From: Olsenella sp. KH3B4
GTDB taxonomy: Bacteria; Actinomycetota; Coriobacteriia; Coriobacteriales; Atopobiaceae
Assembly (NCBI GenBank): GCA_900111695.1
Contig: FOHD01000006.1
Span: 62,001-126,000, forward strand
Reading direction: 5' to 3'
Length of the DNA stretch: 64,000 nucleotides
Numbering within the stretch: the stretch's first letter is position 1; the number at the start of each line of letters is the position of its first letter. Positions 15,653 to 23,202 of the stretch are shown here, one piece after another. A model generated the notes under the pieces. That model worked only from the letters and a program-made list of their open reading frames with translations, was not told the origin of the DNA and did no database searches. Both the position numbers and the translations under genes were made by a program.

Positions 15653-16879
15653 CTAGAAGTTCACCGGCTCGTCGTAGTAGCAGCACTTGAGGATCTTCTC
15701 GAAGTCTGCAGCCTCGGTCTTGCGCGGGTTCTCGGGCGTGCAGGCGTCCTTCTCGGCGTTGGCAGCGATGGTCGGGAGCTTCTCGAGGAACTCCTTCTCG
15801 GAGACCATGACGGGCTCGCCGGTCTCGTCGGCCTTGACGCCACCATTTGCGTAGTTGTTGATGCTCTGCGGGATGTGCAGCTCGTCATTCATGCTGCGAA
15901 TCTTCTGCACGAGCGACTCGATGAGCTGGTCATCGGTGGTGCCGGGAAGGTGCAGGATCTCCTTGGCGACATAGGCGTAGCGCTCGTGAGCGCGAGGATC
16001 CTTGGAGTTCCACTGGATGGCCTTGCCCAGGTACATGGCGTTGGCGGCACCGTGGATGATGTGGCCGTTCTCGAACGCCGCGCCGGTCTTGTGGGCCATG
16101 GAGTGGACAATGCCGAGTAGGCCAGAGGAGAAGGCCAGGCCGGCCAGGCACTGGGCCTCGTGCATGTGCTTGCGACCCTCGTGATCGCCGGTGTAGGAGA
16201 CGGGCAGCCACTGGGTAATCTCGCGGATACCGTGCAGGGCATCAGCATCGGTGAACATGGAGGCAGCGGTGGAGACGTACGCCTCGAGGCAGTGCGTGAG
16301 GGCGTCCATGCCGGTGTGCGCGCAGAGCTTCTGGGGCATGGAGTAGGTAAGCTCGGGGTCGACGATGGCCACATCGGGCGTGATGTTGAAGTCGGCCAGC
16401 GGGTACTTAATGCCGTGCTCGTAGTCGGTAATAACGGAGAAGGCGGTTACCTCGGTAGCAGTGCCCGACGTGGAGCTGATGGCGCAGAAGTGAGCCTTCT
16501 GACGCAGCTCGGGGAAGGAGAACGGCTGGATGATGTTGTCGAACTTCTCGTCAGGGTACTCGTAGAAGACCCACATGGCCTTGGCTGCGTCAATAGGCGA
16601 GCCACCGCCGATGGCGACAATCCAGTCGGGGCCAAAGTCCTGCATGAACTTTGCGCCCTTCATGACGGTCTCGATGGACGGGTCGGACTCGACGCCCTCG
16701 AACAGCTTGACCTCGAAGCCAGCGTCCTCCAGGTCCTTCTGGACATCCTGCAGGAAGCCGCCGCGGCGCATGCTGTGGCCGCCGGAGACGATGACGGCCT
16801 TCTTGCCCTTGAGGTTCTTGACCTCGTGGCGAGAGCCCTCACCAAAGTACAGGTCACGCGGGTTAGTAAAACGTCCCAT
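15653..16879 (-). CDS. Iron-containing alcohol dehydrogenase
   Basis: 408 aa, start MGRFTNPRDLYFGEGS at 16879 with GGAGG upstream. NAD-binding loop IGGGSPIDAAKAMW near residue 95; the iron ligands fall in DAL-TH-CLEAY (HTGMDALTHCLEAY), HSMAHKTGA and NGHIIHGAANA. It resembles the AdhE C-terminal/butanol dehydrogenase class that reduces aldehydes with NAD(P)H. It is monocistronic: a terminator follows, and its own 389-base upstream spacer precedes. Physiological substrate not known; acetaldehyde is plausible. Confidence 0.9.
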   Translation of the reverse strand: MGRFTNPRDLYFGEGSRHEVKNLKGKKAVIVSGGHSMRRGGFLQDVQKDLEDAGFEVKLFEGVESDPSIETVMKGAKFMQDFGPDWIVAIGGGSPIDAAKAMWVFYEYPDEKFDNIIQPFSFPELRQKAHFCAISSTSGTATEVTAFSVITDYEHGIKYPLADFNITPDVAIVDPELTYSMPQKLCAHTGMDALTHCLEAYVSTAASMFTDADALHGIREITQWLPVSYTGDHEGRKHMHEAQCLAGLAFSSGLLGIVHSMAHKTGAAFENGHIIHGAANAMYLGKAIQWNSKDPRAHERYAYVAKEILHLPGTTDDQLIESLVQKIRSMNDELHIPQSINNYANGGVKADETGEPVMVSEKEFLEKLPTIAANAEKDACTPENPRKTEAADFEKILKCCYYDEPVNF

Positions 16880-17199
16880 AAGCACATCCTCCAATTCACT
16901 GGCCGCCACCGATGACGGCAAATGTTCGAGAAGGCCGTTTGGCCCCCTCTGATGGCCAAGCTGGAACACCACGGAACGAGGCGCTTGGGCGCGCACGCCC
17001 ACCGCCATGGAAAGCGGCCCCATCCTACCAGATGAGGCGCGGCAGATCGCCGCTTTCAGCAAACGGCTTTGCGCAGGCACAAGGCCATGCCCTCGCTCCA
17101 TCGAGGTGCATACCCTTGTCCTTTTCAGACTCCTCGCCACAACCAAATCAACACATCTTCAACACAAACGCCCACTGGCAGCCCATCGCAGGCGCACAG
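16880..17199. other. Spacer upstream of the alcohol dehydrogenase gene
   Basis: 320 bases up to the cstA terminator without a credible gene. It must contain the alcohol dehydrogenase promoter. The only structure I see is a short inverted repeat TTGGCC...GGCCAA around 16939-16960. Confidence 0.5.
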
Positions 17200-17234
17200 A
17201 AAAGGCGCCCGATGCCATGCAGGCATGGGGCGCC
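17200..17234 (-). terminator. Terminator of cstA
   Basis: Arms GGCGCCCGATGCC (17204-17216) and GGCATGGGGCGCC (17222-17234) form a strong hairpin followed by TTTT on the minus strand. Confidence 0.8.
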
Positions 17235-17268
17235 AAAGGGTACGCGCTATTCGAGAGACCCGACTTGC

Positions 17269-19104
17269 CTATGCGGTGACCTTCGTCTTAGCGTCTACGG
17301 CTACGTCGCGCTTGGACTCCTCGACGTGCTTGCGGCCAAGCTCGGACCACTCGGGCTCCTCGTCGGGGATGGAGCCCGCCTTCTTGGTGAAGAGCTCCCT
17401 CAGGCAGTTGTAGGCAACGATGACGCCCAGGATAACGAGAAGCACCGCAAAGACGAGCTGGATGCCCGAGGTGGCAAGCACGGATACGCCTGCCGCAGTG
17501 GTGCCAAAGAGGCCGTACGTGCTGATGGCCACCACGCAGCCGATAAGCGACTGCACAAGCGAGGTGAAGGTGCAGCAGAGCAGGAACGCCACGGGCACGT
17601 AGAGCATCCAGCCCTTACGGCCGGTAACCTTGCAGAAGACGGCGATGGTGATCATGGTCATGCCACCGAGCAGCTGGTTGGAGGCACCAAACAGCGGCCA
17701 GATGTTGAGGTAGCCACCAAAGGTGAGCGACAGGCCGCCAAGCAGGGTGACCACCGTGGCAAACCAGGGATTGCCCACAACCTTCATGACGCCGGTCTTT
17801 TCGGTGCTCACCGCACGAGCGTCGTTGGACTTGGCGAAGAACTCCTGCAGCGAGACGCGGGCGATGCGGGCAACGGCGTCGAGCGAGGTGAGCGCCAGTG
17901 CCGAGACGCACATGGTCATGAAGACGGTTGCGATGGTGGAGTCGACGCCCATGAGCTCGACGCCCTTGGCCACACCGCCGGCAAAAATCTGGAACGGGGT
18001 GGCGTTGCCGGTGTTCATGTCCTTGTACATGATGGCGGCAATGACAACCGCAAGCATGCCCACGAAGGACTCGAGAACCATGGCGCCATAGCCAACGGGG
18101 AGCGCGTCCTCCTCGTTAGAAACCTGCTTGGAGGAAGTGCCGGAGGACACAAGGCTGTGGAAGCCAGAAAGAGCGCCGCAGGCAACGGAGACAAAAAGCA
18201 CCGGGAAGAGGAACTGGCCGCTTGCGTTGGTGAAGCCGACGAACGCAGGTGCGGTCATATCGGCCTGGCCGTTCGCGCCCATGGCAAAGATGCCGAGCAC
18301 AGCAGCAACGATCATGGTGACCATCATGATGGTGGTGAGGTAGTCACGCGGCTGCTTGAGCTTCTGGATGGGCATCGCGGCGGCAAACACGAGGTAGGCC
18401 ATCGTGACGGCAATCCAGCCGTTGGTATCGAGGTAGATGGGGAACTGCATGCCCACGGCAAACATGGCGACCATCAGGACGAGCGCGCACACAAACTGCT
18501 TCCAGCCCTTGAGGTCGAACTTGCGGCAGAACCAGCCAAAGGCGATGGCAACAAAGGTGAAGAGCAGCGAAATGGTGCCCGCGGTTGCGCCAAAGTAGGA
18601 CTTGGCGTAGTCCACACCGCCACCATCGGCGGGGACAGTCTTGAAGGTGCTGGCAACCATCGAGGTGAAGGCCGCGATGACGATGAGGCAGAACAGCCAG
18701 CTAAAGATGAGGAACAGGCGGCGACCGGTCTTGCCAATGTACTTCTCGATGAGCTGGGCTAGCGACTTGCCGTTATTCTTCATCGAGGCGTAAAGGGCGC
18801 CAAAGTCGTGCACGGCGCCAAAGAAGATGCCGCCGACAAGGACCCACAGCATGACGGGGACCCAACCAAACGCCATGGCGACGATGGTGCCCTGGACGGG
18901 ACCGGCACCGCAGATCGAGGAGAACTGGTGCGCGAAGGCGGTGAAGCGGGATGCAGGCGAGAAGTCCTTGCCGTCTTCCATGCGAACCGCAGGCGTGAGT
19001 GCCTTGGAATCGACGCCCCATGACTTGGCTAGCCAGCGCCCATACCCGAGGTAGCCAATAATCAGGACCACCGCGCTTACCAAGATGATCGTGATACCGT
19101 TCAT
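17269..19104 (-). CDS. cstA: Carbon starvation protein CstA family transporter
   Basis: 611 aa with about 16 hydrophobic segments. The N-terminal GYGRWLAKSWGVD, FAHQFSSICGAGPVQGTIVAMAFGW and HDFGALYAS stretches are characteristic of the CstA/BtsT family; members import pyruvate or small peptides across the cytoplasmic membrane. Start at 19104 behind AAGGAGGT with 8-base spacing. The last 50 residues are a charged cytoplasmic tail. Monocistronic with its own terminator; its upstream region is unusually rich in short repeats. In E. coli, LytS/LytTR-type systems control relatives. Confidence 0.92.
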   Translation of the reverse strand: MNGITIILVSAVVLIIGYLGYGRWLAKSWGVDSKALTPAVRMEDGKDFSPASRFTAFAHQFSSICGAGPVQGTIVAMAFGWVPVMLWVLVGGIFFGAVHDFGALYASMKNNGKSLAQLIEKYIGKTGRRLFLIFSWLFCLIVIAAFTSMVASTFKTVPADGGGVDYAKSYFGATAGTISLLFTFVAIAFGWFCRKFDLKGWKQFVCALVLMVAMFAVGMQFPIYLDTNGWIAVTMAYLVFAAAMPIQKLKQPRDYLTTIMMVTMIVAAVLGIFAMGANGQADMTAPAFVGFTNASGQFLFPVLFVSVACGALSGFHSLVSSGTSSKQVSNEEDALPVGYGAMVLESFVGMLAVVIAAIMYKDMNTGNATPFQIFAGGVAKGVELMGVDSTIATVFMTMCVSALALTSLDAVARIARVSLQEFFAKSNDARAVSTEKTGVMKVVGNPWFATVVTLLGGLSLTFGGYLNIWPLFGASNQLLGGMTMITIAVFCKVTGRKGWMLYVPVAFLLCCTFTSLVQSLIGCVVAISTYGLFGTTAAGVSVLATSGIQLVFAVLLVILGVIVAYNCLRELFTKKAGSIPDEEPEWSELGRKHVEESKRDVAVDAKTKVTA

Positions 19105-19169
19105 GTCGTCTTACCTCCTTAGGGTAGGGCGCTGCGGACCGTTTCCGCTGATTGCGCTCGGTGGGCGGC

Positions 19170-19442
19170 ATAGTACATCCTCGAGATGAAATTGGGATTT
19201 TTCTCTCGTGCCCCTAACTATTGGATATTTTCAGAAGTTTCTGGATATTGTTGGATAATAACCTTGTATTTTTCTATGAATAATGGATATTTTGCGCTAG
19301 TTCAAAAACGTTGTTCTCCGTATGGTGTGCTGCAATCGTTTTCAAGATGTAATCGATATGGACCTCTATTGGAAACAATTTCCAACCGTTCACCGTCCGT
19401 TGAGCACCGTTCGAAGCGTTTGAGGGATTATGCGCACCGTTC
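19170..19442. promoter_or_regulatory. Repeat-rich AT-rich control region between cstA and the TPR gene pair
   Basis: In the 421-base divergent spacer: TGGATATT at 19222, 19242 and 19284 and TGGATAAT at 19252, spaced 20, 10 and 32 bases, close to whole helical turns. A perfect palindrome TTGGAAA-CAA-TTTCCAA lies at 19369-19385. ACCGTTC occurs at 19385, 19406 and 19436, the first two exactly 21 bases apart, resembling LytTR-type direct repeats. TACTAT (19175-19170, minus) could be the cstA -10. No gene is seen here. Confidence 0.6.
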
Positions 19443-19525
19443 TTGGGCAAAACAGCCAGTTACCCGTGGTGCGCCTGGCGGTGCCGCGCATGCGATACCA
19501 TGAAGACGGTGAAAGGAGACGCAGC

Positions 19526-20599
19526 GTGGCATTTGACCCCCGCAGAGAAGACTATCAACGCCTGGCGCTGCGCTATGCGCAGTCGCTGCCCAAGGGTGAC
19601 CCCGTGGCCGCCGCAAAGGCGTTTGCGGACTTTGGTCGCCGCTTTGCGCGCGACAGGGACACGCTGCCCCAATCAGACGCCGACCGGGCCTTCCATCTGG
19701 TGGCCGTCGCCGCCGAGATTATCGACTACCAGCTGCCGTTTTCGAGCGAAGCCAGGGCGGACAAGCTCATATCGCGCGGGCGCGATCTTCTCGACGAGGC
19801 AATATCGCTCGACCCCAAGTGCCACGACGCCATCCGCATGCGGGCCTCCCGCCTGAGCCCAAGCTTTGACGCCCAGTTCACCTTCCTCCAGGAAGGTGCC
19901 GATGAGGTTCTCGCAACCTGTCAGGCCGCACGCGATGCAGTGCCGGACGATGGGGACGACGAGCGCATGGCCCTTGGTCGCGACATTGCTCTACGCCCGT
20001 ATCGGCGCTGGATGGCCGCGCTTGCAGAGGAAGCCCTCATCTGCGGTCGCAACCGCAGCTGCATAGAGGCTGGCGAGCGGCTGCTCGAGCATGACCCGTC
20101 GGATCAGGCGGACGTTCGCTTTACGTTGGCTCTAGCCTACGCAAAGCTCGAGGACCAAGCGTCGCTCGATGCCTTGGCAACGCGTTACGGAGCTATTGTG
20201 CCGCCGCGTGCAGCAGACGACGCCTGGATGGGAATCGCCCGCCTCGCGCTGGCGCACAAGAACCACGACATGGGCCTGGCGCGCCAGCTCCTCGAGCGTC
20301 TCATCGACACCTACCCGGGCTACGCTTCCGCCCTCATCACGCAGACGGAGCTGCCGGACGGAGTCTTTGCCCGTCTCGCCGTGCCTCCCTACAGCGAGGA
20401 CGAGCTTATCCTTGCCGTCTCCGAGGCAACGGTGCTGCTCCAGGAGGGTGACGACAAGAGCGGACGCGGTGTTCTCGGCTCCTGGATCGCGCGAACCACG
20501 GCGAAGCTCCATCCCGAGGCACTCACCGAGGCGCAGGAGTATTCGACCCCCTACTACCAGCAGGGCGGAAAGGGGCCTCAGGGCGGTGATGCCTCGTGA
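19526..20599 (+). CDS. TPR-like protein of unknown function (first of a pair)
   Basis: 357 aa. I choose the GTG at 19526 because AAAGGAG lies 7 bases upstream; the frame is open back to 19430 without an SD. The protein is almost entirely helical and has several degenerate tetratricopeptide-like helix pairs, for example DVRFTLALAYAKLEDQASLDAL and AWMGIARLALAHKNHDMGLARQLLERL. No signal peptide, membrane segment or catalytic motif is visible, so it is likely a cytosolic scaffold. Its stop overlaps the next start (GTGA). Confidence 0.7.
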   Translation: MAFDPRREDYQRLALRYAQSLPKGDPVAAAKAFADFGRRFARDRDTLPQSDADRAFHLVAVAAEIIDYQLPFSSEARADKLISRGRDLLDEAISLDPKCHDAIRMRASRLSPSFDAQFTFLQEGADEVLATCQAARDAVPDDGDDERMALGRDIALRPYRRWMAALAEEALICGRNRSCIEAGERLLEHDPSDQADVRFTLALAYAKLEDQASLDALATRYGAIVPPRAADDAWMGIARLALAHKNHDMGLARQLLERLIDTYPGYASALITQTELPDGVFARLAVPPYSEDELILAVSEATVLLQEGDDKSGRGVLGSWIARTTAKLHPEALTEAQEYSTPYYQQGGKGPQGGDAS

Positions 20600-21567
20600 A
20601 CGGAAGAGAGGAGCTTGTGCTCAGGTGCGCCCAGCGACGCCGCGAGAAGATTGGCGCCCTCTCTGACGAGGGGTTTGCCGAGCTCTGCCTTGCCGTACGC
20701 GAGAACCCCACGGCCTTTGTCGATTCCCCCGAACTGGCCTCGTTCGCAACGCTCGTGGGAGCGCTGGACGCGTTCGCTCGGGCCGGCGCCGACGATGATC
20801 TTCTCGACGACGATGAATTCCGCTCTGCGCGCGAGCACAGGCTGCAGACGCTCTCGGCAGCGTGCGCCCAGGCGCTCTCCCAGGACAGTGGATGCCTGGA
20901 CGCCCAGCTCGTGCAGGTGCTTGCGGCAGACCTCGATCCGGACGACAGGCTCGATGCGCTTCTCGAGATAGAGGCCAAGGCCGACAAGGCAGCCGAGCTC
21001 AACCTTGGTGCCACGGGCGACGCCTGGGATGACATCTTTGCGCGGCCGCGGCTGCGCCTGTGGGACGCCATCGCGCGAACGTGCCTGGCTGGCAGTCGCT
21101 TCCGCATGGCGCTCGACGTCTCGCGCGGTCTCATGGCGGCGTCGCCCAAGGACCAGGTGGGCGGACGCCTCACGGCTGCGCTGGCGCTTGCGCGCCTCGA
21201 GGACGAGGAGGGCTTCAACGAGCTTGACGCCCGTCTCGCGGGGCGCGAGAACTCCTGGCTCAACCTGGGCCGCACCATCCTCCTCTACAAGCTGGGACGC
21301 ATGACCGCCGCGCGTCGCGCGCTCCGCGGGTACGGCGAGCTTTGCGAGGGAGCGGCGTATGCGCTGCTCAGGCCCACGTTTGTGGAGATCTACCTCCCAG
21401 ACAGGCCCGAGGTTCCCGCGGGCGGATTCGAGGAGGCGACGTTCGCCGTCCATGAGGCTGAGCCCATCATCGCGGACGTTCCCGACTTTGTCGCCTGGGC
21501 AGACGGCTTCCCGTGGTTCCACGCGGCAGCCAATGCTTACGCGGAGGAGCACGGCTACGACTGGTAG
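20596..21567 (+). CDS. TPR-like protein of unknown function (second of a pair)
   Basis: 323 aa from a GTG that overlaps the preceding stop by four bases, so the two are translationally coupled. Helical throughout; the segment GRLTAALALARLEDEEGFNEL resembles the corresponding part of the upstream protein, suggesting distant paralogy. The C-terminus is aromatic and acidic (FPWFHAAANAYAEEHGYDW), and RPTFVEIYLPDRPEVPAGGFEEATF is a possible conserved core. I do not recognise a named family. Coupled synthesis suggests the two proteins interact. Confidence 0.7.
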   Translation: MNGREELVLRCAQRRREKIGALSDEGFAELCLAVRENPTAFVDSPELASFATLVGALDAFARAGADDDLLDDDEFRSAREHRLQTLSAACAQALSQDSGCLDAQLVQVLAADLDPDDRLDALLEIEAKADKAAELNLGATGDAWDDIFARPRLRLWDAIARTCLAGSRFRMALDVSRGLMAASPKDQVGGRLTAALALARLEDEEGFNELDARLAGRENSWLNLGRTILLYKLGRMTAARRALRGYGELCEGAAYALLRPTFVEIYLPDRPEVPAGGFEEATFAVHEAEPIIADVPDFVAWADGFPWFHAAANAYAEEHGYDW

Positions 21568-21583
21568 AACCGCGCCGCTCTGA

Positions 21584-21589
21584 TATACT
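21584..21589 (+). promoter_or_regulatory. tRNA-Glu -10 box
   Basis: TATACT lies 10 bases before the mature tRNA 5' end. The matching -35 (CTGGTA, 21561-21566, 17-base spacer) is weak and overlaps the preceding stop codon. Confidence 0.55.
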
Positions 21590-21598
21590 CTCACCTGC

Positions 21599-21673
21599 GT
21601 CCCCATCGTCTAGCGGTCAGGACATCGCCCTTTCAAGGCGACGACACGAGTTCGAGTCTCGTTGGGGGCACCA
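21599..21673 (+). tRNA. tRNA-Glu (UUC)
   Basis: 75 bases with encoded CCA. Acceptor GTCCCCA/TGGGGGC (one G-T pair), anticodon loop CTTTCAA with anticodon TTC, T-loop GTTCGAGTC. Confidence 0.95.
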
Positions 21674-21685
21674 TTTGCACCAGGC

Positions 21686-21722
21686 AGCGGCCACCTTCCC
21701 ACGTGAAGGTGGCCGCTTTTAC
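21686..21722 (+). terminator. Terminator of tRNA-Glu
   Basis: Perfect arms AGCGGCCACCTT (21686-21697) and AAGGTGGCCGCT (21706-21717), then TTTTA. Confidence 0.88.
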
Positions 21723-21876
21723 GTGCAGAGAGGCTGAGCCCCGGGGACTGCGAGCGGTGCCTCGGTAAAACCGTGCAGCGCGCCATCCCACACGCCGGGC
21801 TGTCACGCTACCATGGCTGATAAGGTCAGGTGCCTACGGACGGCATCGTGCCGCTCGCATCGAAGGGAGCCCCCAC

Positions 21877-22173
21877 ATGTCGGACAAGAAGAAGCGCATC
21901 CTCATCGCATGCGGCTCCGGCGTTGTCACCTCGACGATTGCGCGCAAGAAAATCGAGGAGCTCCTCGACGCGCATGGCTACAGGGGTCACTACGAGATTG
22001 CGCAGGTTCCTCTCAGCACCGCGCCCGAGAAGTCCAGGGGTTGCGACTTCATGGTGGCCACCGCCATCCAGCCCTCCGAGCTGCACTGTCCGGCCGTTGA
22101 CGGTACGCCCTACCTCACCGGGTCCGGTGCGGATGCAGCCAACGAGCAAATCCTGCGCCTCATGGAGCAGTAA
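21877..22173 (+). CDS. Orphan PTS EIIB component (galactitol type)
   Basis: 98 aa behind GAAGGGAG. The N-terminal P-loop ILIACGSGVVTSTIA carries the phosphorylatable Cys12, typical of GatB/lactose-cellobiose-superfamily IIB domains, with a Rossmann-like fold after it. In a complete system it passes phosphate from IIA to the sugar bound by IIC. No IIA or IIC gene is present nearby; the next genes, convergent, encode a GntR-transketolase fusion and its partner. It may serve a transporter elsewhere or act as a phosphorylation sensor. Confidence 0.82.
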   Translation: MSDKKKRILIACGSGVVTSTIARKKIEELLDAHGYRGHYEIAQVPLSTAPEKSRGCDFMVATAIQPSELHCPAVDGTPYLTGSGADAANEQILRLMEQ

Positions 22174-22206
22174 GCCGCGCGACAGCCGCACGCGAAAGCC
22201 GCACCC

Positions 22207-23202
22207 CTACCCCAGCCGGGTGAGGATGGATGCCGCAAGTCCCTGGGGCGTAAGTCCCGCGCGCTCAAGCAGGCGGGGCTGCTCGTCCGCCTCGGGGTAG
22301 CAGTCGGGCGCGCCAAGGCGCAGCAACCCCGGGGCGCCCCCACGGTCGAGCAGTTCTTCGGCGAGAAGGCCGCCAAGGCCGCCCACCACGCTGTGCTCCT
22401 CCACCGTCACGGCAAGCCTCGCACTGGCGAGAAGATCAACAACGCGCTGGTCAAGCGGCTTCACGGTGCCCACGCTCACCACGCGGCAGGCAAGCCCCCG
22501 CGTGCGCAGCAGCCCGGCAGCCGCCAGCGCGCGCGACGCGATGGAGCCGCATGCAGCAATCGCAACGTCTGCCATGCCATTGGGCGCATCGTCCGCAAGC
22601 ACACGGCAGCGCCCGATTTCGAAGCCCCCGGCGGGAAGCTCGGGATCGCCGGCGGGTGCCTGCGTAATGCGCACGTAGGCAGGCCGCGGATTGCGTGCAA
22701 GCTCCGCAAGCGCGCAGGCGAGCCCGGTGTTGGTTGCCGGCGTCACCACCGTGAGGCCCGGGATCGATCGCATGCAGGCAAGGTCTTCCAGCGCCATGTG
22801 GCTGGGGCCAAGGATTCCCGCGTGATACCCCGCGCCAAGCCCCACGAGCACGACCGGCGACTCCATCATCCCCAGGTTAACGCGCACCTGGTCGAGCACG
22901 CGAGCCGTGATGAAAGGCGCGTAAGACGGGGCAAACACGTGGAAGCCCTCATTGGCCAGGGCAGACGCAACCTCGACCTGGTTCTGCTCGGCAATGCCGC
23001 ACTGGACAACGGAGCCGGGCAGCTTGGAGCGCAGCGCGTCCAGCGCAAGCCGGCGGCCATAGTCCGAGACAACGGCCATGACCTGCTGGTCATTCTCGGC
23101 AATTGTGCTCAGTGCGCGGCCAAAGACCACGCGCGAGTCCAGCCGGTCGAACTCGGCGGGATTCGAGACAAACGAGGGCGTTCCGGTGGCCTCTCTAGAC
23201 AT
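22207..23202 (-). CDS. Transketolase, C-terminal subunit
   Basis: 331 aa. Contains the pyrimidine-binding domain with the catalytic Glu in CGIAEQNQVEVASALA (E72) and the C-terminal domain with TVEEHSVVGGLGGLLAE, the usual halves of split bacterial transketolases. It pairs with the upstream product (thiamine-diphosphate-binding half) to move two-carbon units between sugar phosphates. Its ATG lies inside the upstream gene (8-base overlap), so synthesis is coupled. Convergent with the PTS IIB gene. Confidence 0.9.
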   Translation of the reverse strand: MSREATGTPSFVSNPAEFDRLDSRVVFGRALSTIAENDQQVMAVVSDYGRRLALDALRSKLPGSVVQCGIAEQNQVEVASALANEGFHVFAPSYAPFITARVLDQVRVNLGMMESPVVLVGLGAGYHAGILGPSHMALEDLACMRSIPGLTVVTPATNTGLACALAELARNPRPAYVRITQAPAGDPELPAGGFEIGRCRVLADDAPNGMADVAIAACGSIASRALAAAGLLRTRGLACRVVSVGTVKPLDQRVVDLLASARLAVTVEEHSVVGGLGGLLAEELLDRGGAPGLLRLGAPDCYPEADEQPRLLERAGLTPQGLAASILTRLG

